Source: Armigeres subalbatus
Lineage: Eukaryota > Arthropoda > Insecta > Diptera > Culicidae
Assembly: GCF_024139115.2 (NCBI RefSeq)
Contig: NC_085140.1
Coordinates: 421,054,283-421,118,282, forward strand
Length of the DNA: 64,000 nt
Direction of reading: 5' to 3'
Notes under the pieces: generated by a model
What the model was told of the DNA's origin: nothing
The model's database searches: none
What the model saw: only the letters and a program-made list of their open reading frames with translations
Made by a program: the position numbers and the translations under genes
Shown here: positions 45,368-56,073 of the stretch, piece by piece
Position numbering within the stretch: position 1 is the first letter of the stretch
How the letters are laid out: every line of letters begins with the position of its first letter

Positions 45368-45989
45368 CCAGAAATTATTTCGTAAAACCTTCCGAAAAAC
45401 CTTTGTAAATTTCTCCAAAAGTTCTTATTCATATTCCGGAAATTTTGTTGAAAGAATTCTTCGGGAAAATTATTTAGAAATAAAATAAGAAATCCTTAAA
45501 GAGTTTTCGGAGGATTTTCTAACGGAAATTCAAAAAGATTTCCTGAAGGAATCTCGTAAGTAATTCTCGAAGAAATTCCCAAAAAAAAAATCCAAATGAA
45601 ATTTCCGAAAGGGTCCTAAAAAACTTCTCAAGGATTTTCTGAAGAGATTCCCGGAAGAATGCTCAAAGGATTTCAATTCCAAGAATTTCTTCCTAGAGTC
45701 TCCAAAGGGTACTGGCAAGATTCCTGAAATATATTCCAAAGAAAATCCTAAATTATTTTCTGAATGCACTGACTGAAAAGCCAAAACCTCAAAAATACTT
45801 AATAAAGGAACTTCCAAAAGTATTCCTAAAGAAAGGATTCATCGTAAAGGAATTTCCAAATGTATTCCTAAAACAAGTTCTGTAGGTGTTTGTGAAGACT
45901 TAAATACTGGCGGAAAGAGATCACTCTGAGCTGCCACTGTTCCTGCTCGTACTTGCGAAAATTTAAAAATATCGGAAATTCTTTCAGGA

Positions 45990-47331
45990 TTGATTGATTG
46001 GTAGGCTCAGGCGTGTATAACACTTTACGAAGCCATGATACTTTGTGATATATACAATCAATGTATTTTTTGTTCGGTTAGTAAGAGAGGGTTGGGAGCC
46101 AGCGTAACTTTGGGAATTATGGAATGGAATGGGATTATGGGATGATCTGGTATTCCTTGAATAGCATGTTTCATGGAAGGATCGTATTCAATGGAGGAAC
46201 TGTATCGTTGGTGAAGTGAAATCGAGGTGGATTATAACACGGAAGACAAAGATCTGTTGATATGTAGTAGAACTCTAATGAATCTCTAAGGAAATCTTGA
46301 ACGACAAGATAGTTCAAGCTTTTTATCGAAGTTATCTAAGACAAGTATGTTACTTGTTCCACATTTGATGAGTATTCTAAGTGAGAGCTCCCAGTAACGG
46401 TGCTTTAAAGGAGTGACTCCAGCAAGCACCTCCAGGCTCATGTTATGCGTTGAATGCATGCAGCCAATGGCAATACGCAAACAACGATACTGAATTCGTT
46501 CTTTGATCAGGTGGCAATCAGCTGCTGAGAGGAAGCAGAAGGAGCCAGACTCTAAAACAGAGAGAATAGTTGTTCTATAGAGTTTGATGAGGTCTTCCGG
46601 GTGAGCACCCCACCATGTTCCGGAGATAGAACGTAGAAAATGAATCCTTTTCCGGCATTTCCCTATCAAATATTCAAAATGTAGTTTCCAGGTACATTTA
46701 GAATCAAACACGGCCCCAAGGTATTTAGAAGATAAAGGTTGGTTGATGTCATCATTCAACAGCTTTAGTTTCAGTTGAGCAGGGTACCGCTTCCTAGTAA
46801 ACCAACTGAGTTTTTTGGCTGTAAAAACTCGATCCCAAAATGTCTGGCCCAAACAGTCCGATTATTTAGTGTACTTTGCAATGGTTCTTGCAAGACATTT
46901 GCCCATGGACCTCTTAGAGAGACCACGGCATCATCTGCAAGTTGTCTGAGCGTGCATTGTCCTTCCAAACAATTGTCAATATTTTCAACATAGAAATTAT
47001 GAAGCAAGGGACTTAAACATGAACCTTGGGGAAGGCTCATGTAACTAATTCTGGAAATTGTCAGAGTGCTGAGTGTGACAACAACAACAACAACAAGAAA
47101 TTATTCAAAATAACGGGTAATCCACTGCTGTGCAATTTGTCTGATAGTACTTCTATGGAAACTGAATCGAAACCCCCCTTAATATCCAAGAATACTGAAG
47201 CCAATAGCTGCTTGTGCACAAGGGCCAGTTGTATATCGTTTGTTCCTTTCCCTTTTCGAAATCCAAACTGAGTATTTGATAGCAATGCATTTTCTTCGTT
47301 TTCTCCAATAATTTTCTCATGCATGATAGCA
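45990..47331 (-). mobile_element. 5'-truncated I-clade retrotransposon, internally deleted
   Basis: Minus-strand relative of 12684-18434. Readable pieces of the RT region: FGFRKGKGTND, VFLDIKGGFDSVSIEVLSD, MSLPQGSCLSPLL, RQLADDAVVSLRG, then TRKRYPAQLKLKLLNDD to LVLDNFDKKLEL (46286-47336). Between ILNNF and SYMSLPQGS the family sequence is replaced by a (CAA)n run near 47080. The RNase H part is deleted: the 3' UTR end (GGTAGGCTCAGGCGTGTATAAC) follows soon after, with a short piece of unclear origin. 5' boundary is near the sequence encoding MHEKIIGEN. Confidence 0.85.
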
Positions 47332-47469
47332 TACATACTTACATACTTACATTATTTTTTTAAGGAATTGCATCAGAAATTATTTCTGGATTTTCTCAAA
47401 CAAATCCCTTCCGTAACTTCTTACGAATTCCCTTCCGAATCTCCTTGAACAAATTCTTGGAATTGGAGC

Positions 47470-47746
47470 CTGATGTCTACTCATTACATGTTTAGTCCAG
47501 AGCGACAATGGACCTTTATTCTAGTGCGCTGATTTTACCAAGTTTTAAGAAGATAAAAGTATTGAGATAACGCATACCTCTATAATAGGACATACCTCTA
47601 CGCCCTCAAACAAATGGGGCAATCGAACCAGGGGAGCATGAAGGGACTGTCAGCCTCCAGGACGGACAGGAGAAAATGGATTCATGTTCTTCAGCAATAT
47701 TACATCGCCACAACACACTCGCTCTCCACTCACGCCTTGCTGTAAC
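47470..47746. other. Non-coding, nothing recognised
   Basis: Short unique-looking spacer. Confidence 0.35.
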
Positions 47747-48302
47747 CAGTGTTGGGAAATGTACAGTAAAACATTGTGATTATGCGAATGTTTACATTTT
47801 ATCCGGTCAAATTTCACGCACCGCACAAACCGAAACAGTTTTAAAAAAAAATGTACGCCTCATTGTGACATTTTTTTTGCTGATGAGGCAAACTATTTGT
47901 TTGCTGCTGCCTGCTGCTGCGTGAGAGTCGAGCCGTCGGTACGGTCAGCATTTGCATGAGATTTCTTGTTTTGGTTCGTGCCCAGCGCAAACAGAACAGA
48001 ATCGAGTTTAATTGCCTGTAGCGCAAAGCCTAGAAAGAATGCTAGCCGTTGGTACTAATTCATCAGTTCTAGCCACTTAAATGAGCAAAGAGTAATAAAA
48101 TAATCATTTACCATTAAAAAGAGTCATACGTCGTGAAATGAGCGTACAGAAACATTAATTGTAAGAAGAGAAAATAATAAAATCATGTGCTGACTGTTGT
48201 CTGCTTGGTCGTGGCTGCTGCTGCGGCTGCCGTGGTTTTGTTTTTTCTTTGACTGCACGGCAGAATGAATGATAAAAAGAAGTGTCAACCGTTCCCGTCA
48301 CT
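47747..48302. mobile_element. Possible hAT-like MITE with CAGTGTTGGGAA ends
   Basis: Starts CAGTGTTGGGAAATG and ends CGTTCCCGTCACT. Flanks GCTGTAAC (47739-47746) and GGTGTAAC (48303-48310, allowing a one-base shift) could be a diverged 8-bp duplication. GCTGCTGC-rich segments lie near both ends. Non-coding. Confidence 0.5.
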
Positions 48303-48309
48303 GGTGTAA

Positions 48310-48936
48310 CACCCTTCGAATTAAACACGCAGAAAAAAACTCTTGTAAATCCAATGATATTTGATGTAAATTTAACACGAATTTCACATTGTTTTGGCGG
48401 TAAAAAAAATTAATGTTTCAACAATCCGGTATTGTTGTTCTTTTAGAAGCTTTAAAAGCTTCCAAATATCAAAAAGCTTCTATACCGTTCTTGAAGTAAT
48501 AATAATATTGTTGTTAACAGAGATGTTTTTAAGATTTCAACATCATTATTTTTGAAACAAATAAATAACCATTATTATTTTAATAATAATCTTTATTGAA
48601 TTTTCGCAGTACAATTGGATTTTGACGACGATCCAAATTGAATAATAAGACAATGTTTTTATGGAAATTTTTTTTTTCGTGCATTTTCAGCTCCATTTGC
48701 AGAAATTATCACGATTATCAAGTGATAAACTTCAAATTACCTATGAATAATCACTAAATTGAAGAATTGAAAAAAAATTCAGGAGTTGTGTACAAGACAC
48801 GTCCGCTCGACGAAAACTACGTAAAACAGTTTTGTGCATTGAGGAATGCAGTGATATTTTAAGATAATTCATTCGATTACTTATTACACTGGTTTAGAAC
48901 TAAATTTACGTAACTTAAAATATGAAAACTGTTGAA
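48310..48936. other. Non-coding, nothing recognised
   Basis: AT-rich, with several AATAATA and TTATTATT runs. Confidence 0.4.
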
Positions 48937-50622
48937 TACCGTCGTCGGGGGTGACAATGGGTCAGCACCCTCACCGACAGTCTGGAGATCGGATAACAAA
49001 ATCGTTCAAAAAGGTCTCTTATAATTAAGTTTTCTGGTCCTCATATACAATAAATCTATTCTAAAAGCATTCTATGTAGTTGAAACAATGCCCCCTTTCT
49101 CACCCCCAATTCTGGGTCATTAGGCCGAAGGTCATTAGGCCGAAGGCCATTAGGCCGAATGGTCATTAGGCCGAACGGTGATTAGGCCGAATGGCCATTA
49201 GGCCGAATGAGCACTGGGGAGTGGGAAGTGAGTAGTTCGCAATGAGGAAGAAGTATAAAGGAAGAAGGGGGAAGAAGTAATAAGGAAGAAAGGAGCAGCA
49301 AGAAGGAAGAAGGAAAAAGGAAAAAGTAAGAAGGAAAAAGGAAAAAGGAAGAAGGAAGAAGGAATAAAAAAGAAGGAAGAAGGAAGACGGAAGAAGAAAG
49401 AAGCAAGAAGGAAGAAGAACGAAGGAAAAAGGAAGAAGAAAGAAGGACGAAGGAAAAAAAGAAGGAACAAGGAAGAAGGAACTAGGAAGAAAGAAGAAGG
49501 AAGAAGGAATAAGGAAGGAGGAAGAAGGAAGAAGCAAGAAGCAAGAAGGAAGAAAGGAGAAGGAAGAAGGAAGAATGAAAAAGGAAAAAGGAAAAAGGCA
49601 GAAGGAAGAAGGAAGAAAGAAGAAGGAAGAAGGAAGAAGTAAGAAGCGAAGCAAGAAGGAAGAAGCAAGAAGCAAGAAGCAAGAAGGAAGAAGAAAGAAG
49701 GAAGAAGGATGAAGGAAAAAAAAAGAAGGAAGAAGGAACAAGGAAGAAAGAAGAAAGAAGAAGGAATAAGGAAGGAGGAAGAAGGAAGAATGAAGAAGGA
49801 AGAAAGAAGAAGGAAGAAGGAAGAAGCAATAAGGAAGAACGAAGAAGGAAGAAGGAAGAAAGAAGAAGGAAGAAGGAAGAAGGAAGAAGAAGAAGGAAGA
49901 AGGAAGAAGGAAGAAGGAAGAAGGAAGAAGGAAGAAGGAAGAAGGAAGAATTAAGAAGGAAGAATTAAGAAGGAAGAAAGAAGAAGGAAGTAGGAAGAAG
50001 GAATAAGGAAGAAAGAAGAAAGAAGGAGAAAGAAGAAAGAAGAAGAAAAAAATGGAAAAGGAAGAAGGGAGAAGAAAAAAGGAAGAAGAAAGAAGGAAGA
50101 CGGAAGAAAGAAGAAGGAAGAAGAAAAAGGGAAGCAGGAAAGAAGAAGAAAGAAGAAGGAAGAGGGAAGGAGGAAGAAGAAAGAATAAAAAAGGAAGAAG
50201 AAAGAAGGAAGAAGAAAGAATGCAGAAGGAAGAATGAAGAAGGAAGAAACGGGAGAAAGAAGAAAGAATAAAGAAGAAGGAAGAAGAGAGAAGGTAGAAG
50301 GAAGAGGGGAGAAGGAAGAAGGAAAAGGAGAAAAGGAAGGAAGAAAAGGAAGAAGGAAAAAGGTAGAAAGAAGAAGGAAGAAGGAATAAAGAAGAAAGAA
50401 GAAGGAAGATACAAGAAGGGAGAAGGAAGAAGGGGTAAGGTGAAGAAAACAGTTCTCATTTATCACTTCTTGCTTCTTTTTACTAATTCGGCCTAATGGC
50501 CATTCGGCCTAATGACCGTTCGGCCTAATGACCATTCGGCCTAATGACCTTCGGACAAATGGCCTTCGGCCTAACGGCCTGACACCCCCCCAATTGACCC
50601 ATTGTCTCCCCCGACGACGGTA
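48937..50622. mobile_element. TIR element with TACCGTCGTCGGGGG ends around a polypurine core
   Basis: The left end TACCGTCGTCGGGGGTGACA plus ATGGGTCA is inverted at the right (TGACCCATTGTCTCCCCCGA plus CGACGGTA), one mismatch apart from a short gap, with TA at both ends. Inside, subterminal blocks of CATTAGGCCGAA repeats (49125-49210) are inverted at 50485-50570. The centre is the purine tract 49230-50455. No transposase frame. Ends with TA suggest a Tc1/mariner-type non-autonomous element. Confidence 0.85.
49230..50455. repeat. 1.2-kb polypurine (GAAGGAA)n tract
   Basis: Almost only A and G on the plus strand, built from GGAAGAA and GGAAAAA units with occasional C or T. Minus-strand frames reading FFLLPSS repeats are by-products. 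Confidence 0.95.
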
Positions 50623-50624
50623 CG

Positions 50625-51118
50625 ATAACTTAAAACTTTCACTTTAAAAACTCATGTGAAAATGATGCTTTTCGCGTTTCCGACTGTTGGATTCGACTTA
50701 GTGTGGTTAATGCATCCAAAGGTTAATTGCCTACATTTTCTTTACCGCAACGTTTATTAATCGAAAGCGTTCCAACTACACAGATAGAAAAAGTTGTTGA
50801 AATTTACACGAAAGAAATGTACATAAAAGAAATACTCTAGTTTAACGTTGATAATCAGAAGATCCAATACAACTGGCAAATTGGTGGAGAGTTTCCGAGT
50901 CGATTGATATATTAATCTAAAAAATCCATCGAAAGATAAATGCGCAAGTAACATTCAAAATCTTACATGATTTCGTGACGGTCCTCAATTTTGAAATTTT
51001 CATTTTACACCCTATATCCGAGTCTTCCCCTTAGACGTAGTTTACGTCAAATATCCGCGATCCAGAGAATCTGAAACAAAATTATATTAGTTGAATCATG
51101 AGAATAAATAACGTACTT
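50625..51118. other. Non-coding, nothing recognised
   Basis: AT-rich spacer. Confidence 0.35.
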
Positions 51119-51120
51119 AT

Positions 51121-51537
51121 ATGATCTACCTTCATGCTAGTTCTGGCCAGAGCAAAGTAAGACATTTTCACAGTCACCCATGCAATGATAGATTTTCATC
51201 GTACATCATTCGGCAACTGGAACCAGAATTATTGAGAAGGTTAGTAAGGACTAGCGAGTCAGAAATGGCAGCAACCTACCTTATACATCGGGAACATAAA
51301 CGATTCGGCTATGTATCGTCCACAAACAAGCGATATTTTCGATTCAATGCGAATAGTTTTGTGTCCGTGAAGGTGGGTTGGAAGCACTTTGGTACGTTCC
51401 CGTGTCTGTGGTGCGCAGCGACGAATGAAAAGCTTGATCTCGAAGAACTACGGGACAGGGACGTTGGTTCTAAACATTCCAAAACATTCCAGTTAGCTGT
51501 ATGCAGATATAGTGCAGGGTGCAAAGGAGTTGACTAA
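51121..51537 (+). CDS. Unrecognised ORF, possibly a gene fragment
   Basis: Open frame of 138 codons. Composition is less biased than the surrounding AT-rich DNA, and residues 48-138 (from MAATYLIHREHKRFGYVSST) look protein-like, with a WKHFGTFPCLWCAATNEK stretch. A second open frame, 51571-51798, lies in the same reading frame beyond two stops (TAA at 51535 and TAG at 51559), so this could be one decayed protein or two exons. No signal peptide, membrane segment or known domain recognised. I do not assign a function. Confidence 0.3.
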   Translation: MIYLHASSGQSKVRHFHSHPCNDRFSSYIIRQLEPELLRRLVRTSESEMAATYLIHREHKRFGYVSSTNKRYFRFNANSFVSVKVGWKHFGTFPCLWCAATNEKLDLEELRDRDVGSKHSKTFQLAVCRYSAGCKGVD

Positions 51538-51570
51538 GTGGTTTGGCTAGCTCGCTAGGAACGTTCCAAA

Positions 51571-51798
51571 ATGGATTCGACTTTTCTGCCGGACCGCTTC
51601 AAAGTTGTTGCTAGAGATGGTGTGGAAGTGGTTGTGGTAAGTAGAACAGAATTACAATACGTGAAGAATGTAAAAAGGAATCCACCTTTGGGAACATTCG
51701 CGAAGTCAGACGACGACGAATTTGACATCGAAAAGGCTACAGAAAAAACTTCAGCTTTTGATAAGGCACCGGGAGATATCAACGGTATTACTAATTAG
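51571..51798 (+). CDS. Unrecognised small ORF in frame with the preceding one
   Basis: 75 codons starting MDSTFLPDRFKVVARDGVEV, acidic towards the end (SDDDEFDIEKATEK). A possible splice donor, GTGGTAAGTAG, occurs near 51635. The ATG context (CCAAAATGG) is good. It may be the continuation of 51121-51537. Not recognised. Confidence 0.25.
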   Translation: MDSTFLPDRFKVVARDGVEVVVVSRTELQYVKNVKRNPPLGTFAKSDDDEFDIEKATEKTSAFDKAPGDINGITN

Positions 51799-51915
51799 CA
51801 GCATTTGAGTGAACCGTGAACTCTTGAAGCAGGATCTTCATGGCTTGTCCTTCCCAATTTGATGACCACTTTATTTCCCATCCCACCTAGATAATTTTAA
51901 GCATTACACTCCTGA

Positions 51916-52341
51916 GCAAGGATGTTATCGATCATTTAGTAATCTGCCTTCGATCATTTAGTAGTATTTCAAAAACTCATTCCAGCGGCTAAATTTTAAA
52001 ATGTGTTGTATGGTGGACTTCTAATGCAAAGGTTTATCTACAACTCTGCCTGACAGTTCGTTGTTTGAATTTCACTAATAACGGAGCTATAGCGCTAGTA
52101 GCAGTAACGTAGACTAAATAATTAAATATTTTGTTATCATTTAGTATAAGTATAGCAACTAGCACCGTAACTCCTTTAACTGTGGAAATCGAACATCGAC
52201 CTGGTCAGGAGAGTTGTAGAAAAACCTTCGCACTAAAAGTCCACCATACAACACATTTTGAAATTTAGCCTCTGGAATGAGTAATTGACAAACTACTAAA
52301 TGATCGAAGGCAGATTACTAAATGATCGATAACATCCTTGC
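51916..52341. mobile_element. Long inverted-repeat MITE, about 426 bp
   Basis: Arms of about 190 bp. Left GCAAGGATGTTATCGATCAT, then TAGTAATCTGCCTTCGATCA; the right end is the inverse. Matching continues through TGTGTTGTATGGTGGACTT and TCTACAACTCT. Flanks TCCTGA at 51910-51915 and 52342-52347 may be the target duplication. Non-coding. Confidence 0.88.
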
Positions 52342-52484
52342 TCCTGAGGCAGACTCAAAATATTCATAATAAAATTATTTTGAAATTGAAGAGAAAAAAA
52401 TTCAGCGGCGAAAAAATCCTGCTAGGATGCCTACTCTCCTCATCCACTCGACGGAGAATCGATTGTTTCCGATTGAAAATTTGC

Positions 52485-52585
52485 CAGATCGGACTATGGG
52501 CTCAAAAGTTATGGGCATAATATTATTTCCAATAATGTACAAGAAAGGCACCATTACCGCTAGGTAGCATAATCAGGTTTTCATT
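52485..52585. repeat. Fragment of the GCCTTTCTCGTA dispersed repeat
   Basis: GATCGGACTATGGGCTCAAAAGTTATGG, then AAGAAAGGCACCATTACCGCTAGGT, matches the inner and end blocks of the copies at 3.3 and 6.7 kb. Confidence 0.65.
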
Positions 52586-52599
52586 GTTATTGAGTTTGA

Positions 52600-54430
52600 T
52601 TAATGGGTACAAGCGTTTAGGCACAGAACCAGTATTGCACTACTATGTATGCTTCCGATAGTTCTAAGTTCTCAATATTCAATACAAAATGGACTGAAAT
52701 ATTCCACTACCTAAAGCATGATTGCCACAAATGAGGAAGGATATTGACTGTCTGTTAATGTCTGTATCAAATAGAATGACTTTTAAAAACTAAATTATTC
52801 TGCATGAGTCAGATGCTATTCGCATCCACCATTGGAATTAAAGCACTTTCTTCCTAAAAATCCAGTTTTCCGTCAATCATCGAAGCAATGGCTTGCCTTT
52901 GGAAGCGTTCCTGTTCAGTGCATATCGTCTACAGTTACTCCCACAATTGCAGGAACACTATCGATGATGAAGTTGGCTCCGAAAATTGAAGGGAATCGAA
53001 ATAATCAATACTCGCACTGTATATCATAAAGGCGTTGATTTTATTTTTCGTTGTGAGTTATCGAATAAAAGTTACAACCCCAAGTGTTGGCTGTGGTACA
53101 ATCATCCTTTATCACACCAAACCATTAAATCCACGGCAAGCTACTGCAATTCGTTTCACTGTAAAAAACATCGAAGATGAAAAACTCATCAATTTGATTA
53201 CTATATTAAAGTGAAAAAAAGGTTAGAACATTTTTCATAAATAATATCAGTCAAATAGTTGCTACCACCAATGTCAAATTGCCGTTTTGTTTGTTCAGTT
53301 GTTTAATTTGTCGGTACACTATGCAGAATATTAAAATCTACCACCCGCTGGTTGGGTGGCCATTCTTTCATACCAAATTGTGAAGATTTTGAAGCTTTTT
53401 AATCCAACAAAAAAAGGTAACCATTTGCTTCCGTATGTGTACCTAATTATAGTACCTAATTAAATAGTTTCGTTAAAGTGATTCCAGTAAAAGATTTTTT
53501 TTTTAATTTTCAGTTTTGTATGAAAATTGAAATAAAATCTTTAACATTTACATTGATACAATTTTAGACGTTTAAGAAAGATCAATTTTAAGTTCATATA
53601 AAGTATGTAGAGAAACATTATTAATCTCAATATAAAATGGTTAAGCGAAACTATGTGATCATTATTTTGCTAATACATATGAGTTGTTCTCGCCTTATCG
53701 ATAGTGTACGCTCAATTTTGAGCGTAACTGCAGTTCCAATAAAATACTTATGACGATATAGTTGACCTTGAAAAGTTTGTTTCATTCGATACGAAACAAT
53801 ATTTACACCCATGCCCACCGGAGAATAAGCAGATAAAGGCAACTCAAAAATCAGCGAAATCGCACCGCACCGAATGCGTAGAGTAGTTTGGGGTAAAATT
53901 CAAAACGGGCTGAAGGCTTGTATTAGAATGATTAAATATTTTTAACAAATTAAAACAATTTTTTCATTAGTCTAAGTGAGAATCAGCACCATAAATCAAA
54001 TCAAACCTAGAAGGTTCCAACATTTTATAGCAACAAAATTTACTACCCTTCAGAGCGTCTTAGCCATGGCCTTAACTATTATTCAGTATTTTTTAATTAT
54101 TTAATCTCTAAGTCACACTAGACGTAAATTCCAGTATGCATCAATATGACCATTGACCAATTCTTCTTGTTTTGTTCAGAACTTGTTTTTCATCATGCCT
54201 GAGCCTTTATGCAAAAAAAAACTATCTATCTGTCTATTATCCCTTAAAATACATTAGGCTGTCTGAAGCTAGTGGATCTGTTTAAGTGTCAATTGACCTT
54301 TCCCGTAAAAAAATGTATGTCGTTTTATAGTCTCAGTCAATTCTTCGACTCATTTAAGGTCAACTTTCCCAAAGGACGCATATTTTTGAGGCCTCTAACT
54401 ATTTAAAAAAAATCAAAAACAAAAACTGAA
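52600..54430. other. Non-coding
   Basis: No gene or element recognised. A small hairpin, TACGCTCAATTTTGAGCGTA with 9-bp arms, lies at 53707-53726. Confidence 0.4.
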
Positions 54431-54434
54431 ATAG

Positions 54435-54560
54435 TAGTTTGTGCAACTAGTTGCAAAAAGATGATTTTTTCAGCACGAGTTGTACGGTTATCCAACGAGG
54501 CTTGCCGAGTTGGATAAATACTACGAGTGCTGAAAAAATCGAGTTTTGCAACGAGTTGCA
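54435..54560. mobile_element. Small inverted-repeat element with TGCAACNAGTTGCA
   Basis: TGCAACTAGTTGCAAAAAGA, then TTTTTTCAGCACGAG on the left; CTCGTAGT... is inverted at the right as CGAGTGCTGAAAAAATCGAG, then TTGCAACGAGTTGCA. Arms of about 40 bp around TATCCAACGAGGCTTGCCG. Non-coding. Confidence 0.6.
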
Positions 54561-54892
54561 CACGCTATTTTTTGCAATGACGAAAAATGGGCTTTAATAT
54601 GATAAATCTATACCAAAATTGTACAATCGAGTTTACTCCACATGATCATTCATGACAATAAATTATGTTGCGGCAGAGAACAATAAGATTCCATCTTATC
54701 ATGCCAAATTCCATAGCTTGAAAAGCTATGAAGCGATGGATGCAATTGCCTTTGGAAAATTGTGATGTTATGTCCAACAAACCATTTCATTTATTACGAG
54801 ACGCTTACACTATTTAAACACTCACCCAAACTAATTCAGCTAAATGTAGTCAAGTAACTACTGTCTCAATGTAGGTTTTTTCATTATAGCAC

Positions 54893-54944
54893 CCAAATGA
54901 GTGCTATAATGAATATTATGCAACCCATTTGAGTTGCATAATGG
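54893..54944. repeat. Two adjacent perfect hairpins
   Basis: CATTATAGCAC with GTGCTATAATG (11-bp arms, loop CCAAATGA), then ATTATGCAAC with GTTGCATAAT (10-bp arms, loop CCATTTGA). The loops are related. May be part of an unrecognised MITE. Confidence 0.7.
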
Positions 54945-55069
54945 TCATTAAAGCACCCATTCTGTTGGTATGGAAAAGTAGGCCGTTTTATCACTCAAAT
55001 GACAACTGTAAACCAGGTATTATGATCAGGAATTGCAAAAAAGTGCTTTAATCACTTATTTCAAACCCT

Positions 55070-55780
55070 CGAACTATTTTCAAAATTTGGAACAAAAGAT
55101 TTGAAACGTGCTGCAATTTAAATTTGGGCAAGCATTTAAGCATTTTTTTTCAGGCCGGTTTGCACTGCAGAATTGTTCTCATTTTATTTAGATTTTTGAA
55201 ATTGTTTTGGGTTTCAAAAACTGTGGATTGTTGTCTAAGAAAAACAAATCTAAAAAAACAACTTTGAATCGACAAGTTTTGATCAATATACCACCACTTA
55301 ATAGTGAGGCGATGAATGCTTTGACAGCACATGCTGTTTGAATTAAGAATAAATTTTGCCCATTGTGCATGTATCTATGAGAGCCTTGGAAAGTAATTAC
55401 AAAAGAAGATATTTTATTGCAAAATACAAGAAAATCAATTGAAACAAAACTAAATATCAGCTGCTCCCTCTATGATAAAACATCTGCTTCTCGCTTATTA
55501 ACTTTTTAAGATAGGATCATGTTCCACCTGTGCCCCATCTCACTCTACAAGTAATTGAAAGATGGATGGATAATTTCATGGATGCGGAACATAACCCACG
55601 AACAGGAAGCCCGACTCTAAGTGAGGTGTGTGCTCCAAAATAGATCCAATGTGTAAAACCCAGTCCAAGACGATTACGTAATAAATGTTTATTTGTTTTG
55701 TATACAACATTCATAATACAAACTTCTACTTTCTGTTGGTATGTAATTCCAACAGTGCTTTCGGTGGCCTTACTTTACTC
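55070..55780. other. Non-coding, nothing recognised
   Basis: AT-rich spacer. Confidence 0.35.
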
Positions 55781-55784
55781 ATCG

Positions 55785-55850
55785 GTGAAGCGGGCAGCTA
55801 CAAATCGTGACGGTGATGATAACGGGTGGGTTCGATTCCCCGGTTCAGAC
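55785..55850 (+). mobile_element. tRNA-like SINE head remnant
   Basis: GGTGAAGCGGGCAGCTACAAA, then GGGTGGGTTCGATTCCCCGG resembles the head of the SINE at 39999 (CGCGGCTACAAAGC and GGCTGGGTTCGATTCCCGG), including the B box. The body does not follow. Confidence 0.5.
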
Positions 55851-55890
55851 TACAAAACTTTCACAAATTATTTGGTCATACAAACCATTG

Positions 55891-56073
55891 TACACCAGAT
55901 TCTTTTTTTACACGGGGGATGCGTTCCGTGTAAAAAAAGTTTTCAGTTCAAAATTTGAAAATCCGTGTAAAAACAGTTCAATCATGCAAAATGGCGCAAC
56001 TTTGCAAAAAATTTGCATGGGCTTTTTTTACACGGCCGTGTAAAAAAAATCTGTGAAAACAAAATCGGGTGTA
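55891..56073 (-). mobile_element. TIR element, CACCCGATTCT family, copy B
   Basis: Opposite orientation to copy A at 3027-3227. Starts TACACCAGATTCTTTTTTTAC and ends AAAATCGGGTGTA. Internal TTACACGGCCGTGTAA is also present. 183 bp, against 201 bp for copy A. Confidence 0.75.

Larger units (their letters stand above)
43640..47465. repeat. Degenerate GGAATTTCTGAAGGAATT-type repeat field
   Basis: From about 43640 to 44930, 45370-45900 and again 47360-47465, phrases such as AAGGAATTTC, TTTCTGAAGGA, AATTCCTGAAG and GAAATTTC follow one another in both orientations every 10-15 bases without a fixed period. Peptides such as FLKEFLKKFLK in all frames are by-products. A hAT MITE (44950-45367) and an I-clade fragment (45990-47331) lie inside. 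Confidence 0.75.

Noticed and set aside
43548..45817. Frames with FLKEFLKKFLK or similar
   Set aside because: By-products of the GGAATTTCT-type repeat field.
49166..50466. Minus-strand frames rich in FFLLPSS
   Set aside because: Translation of the polypurine tract; low complexity in every frame.
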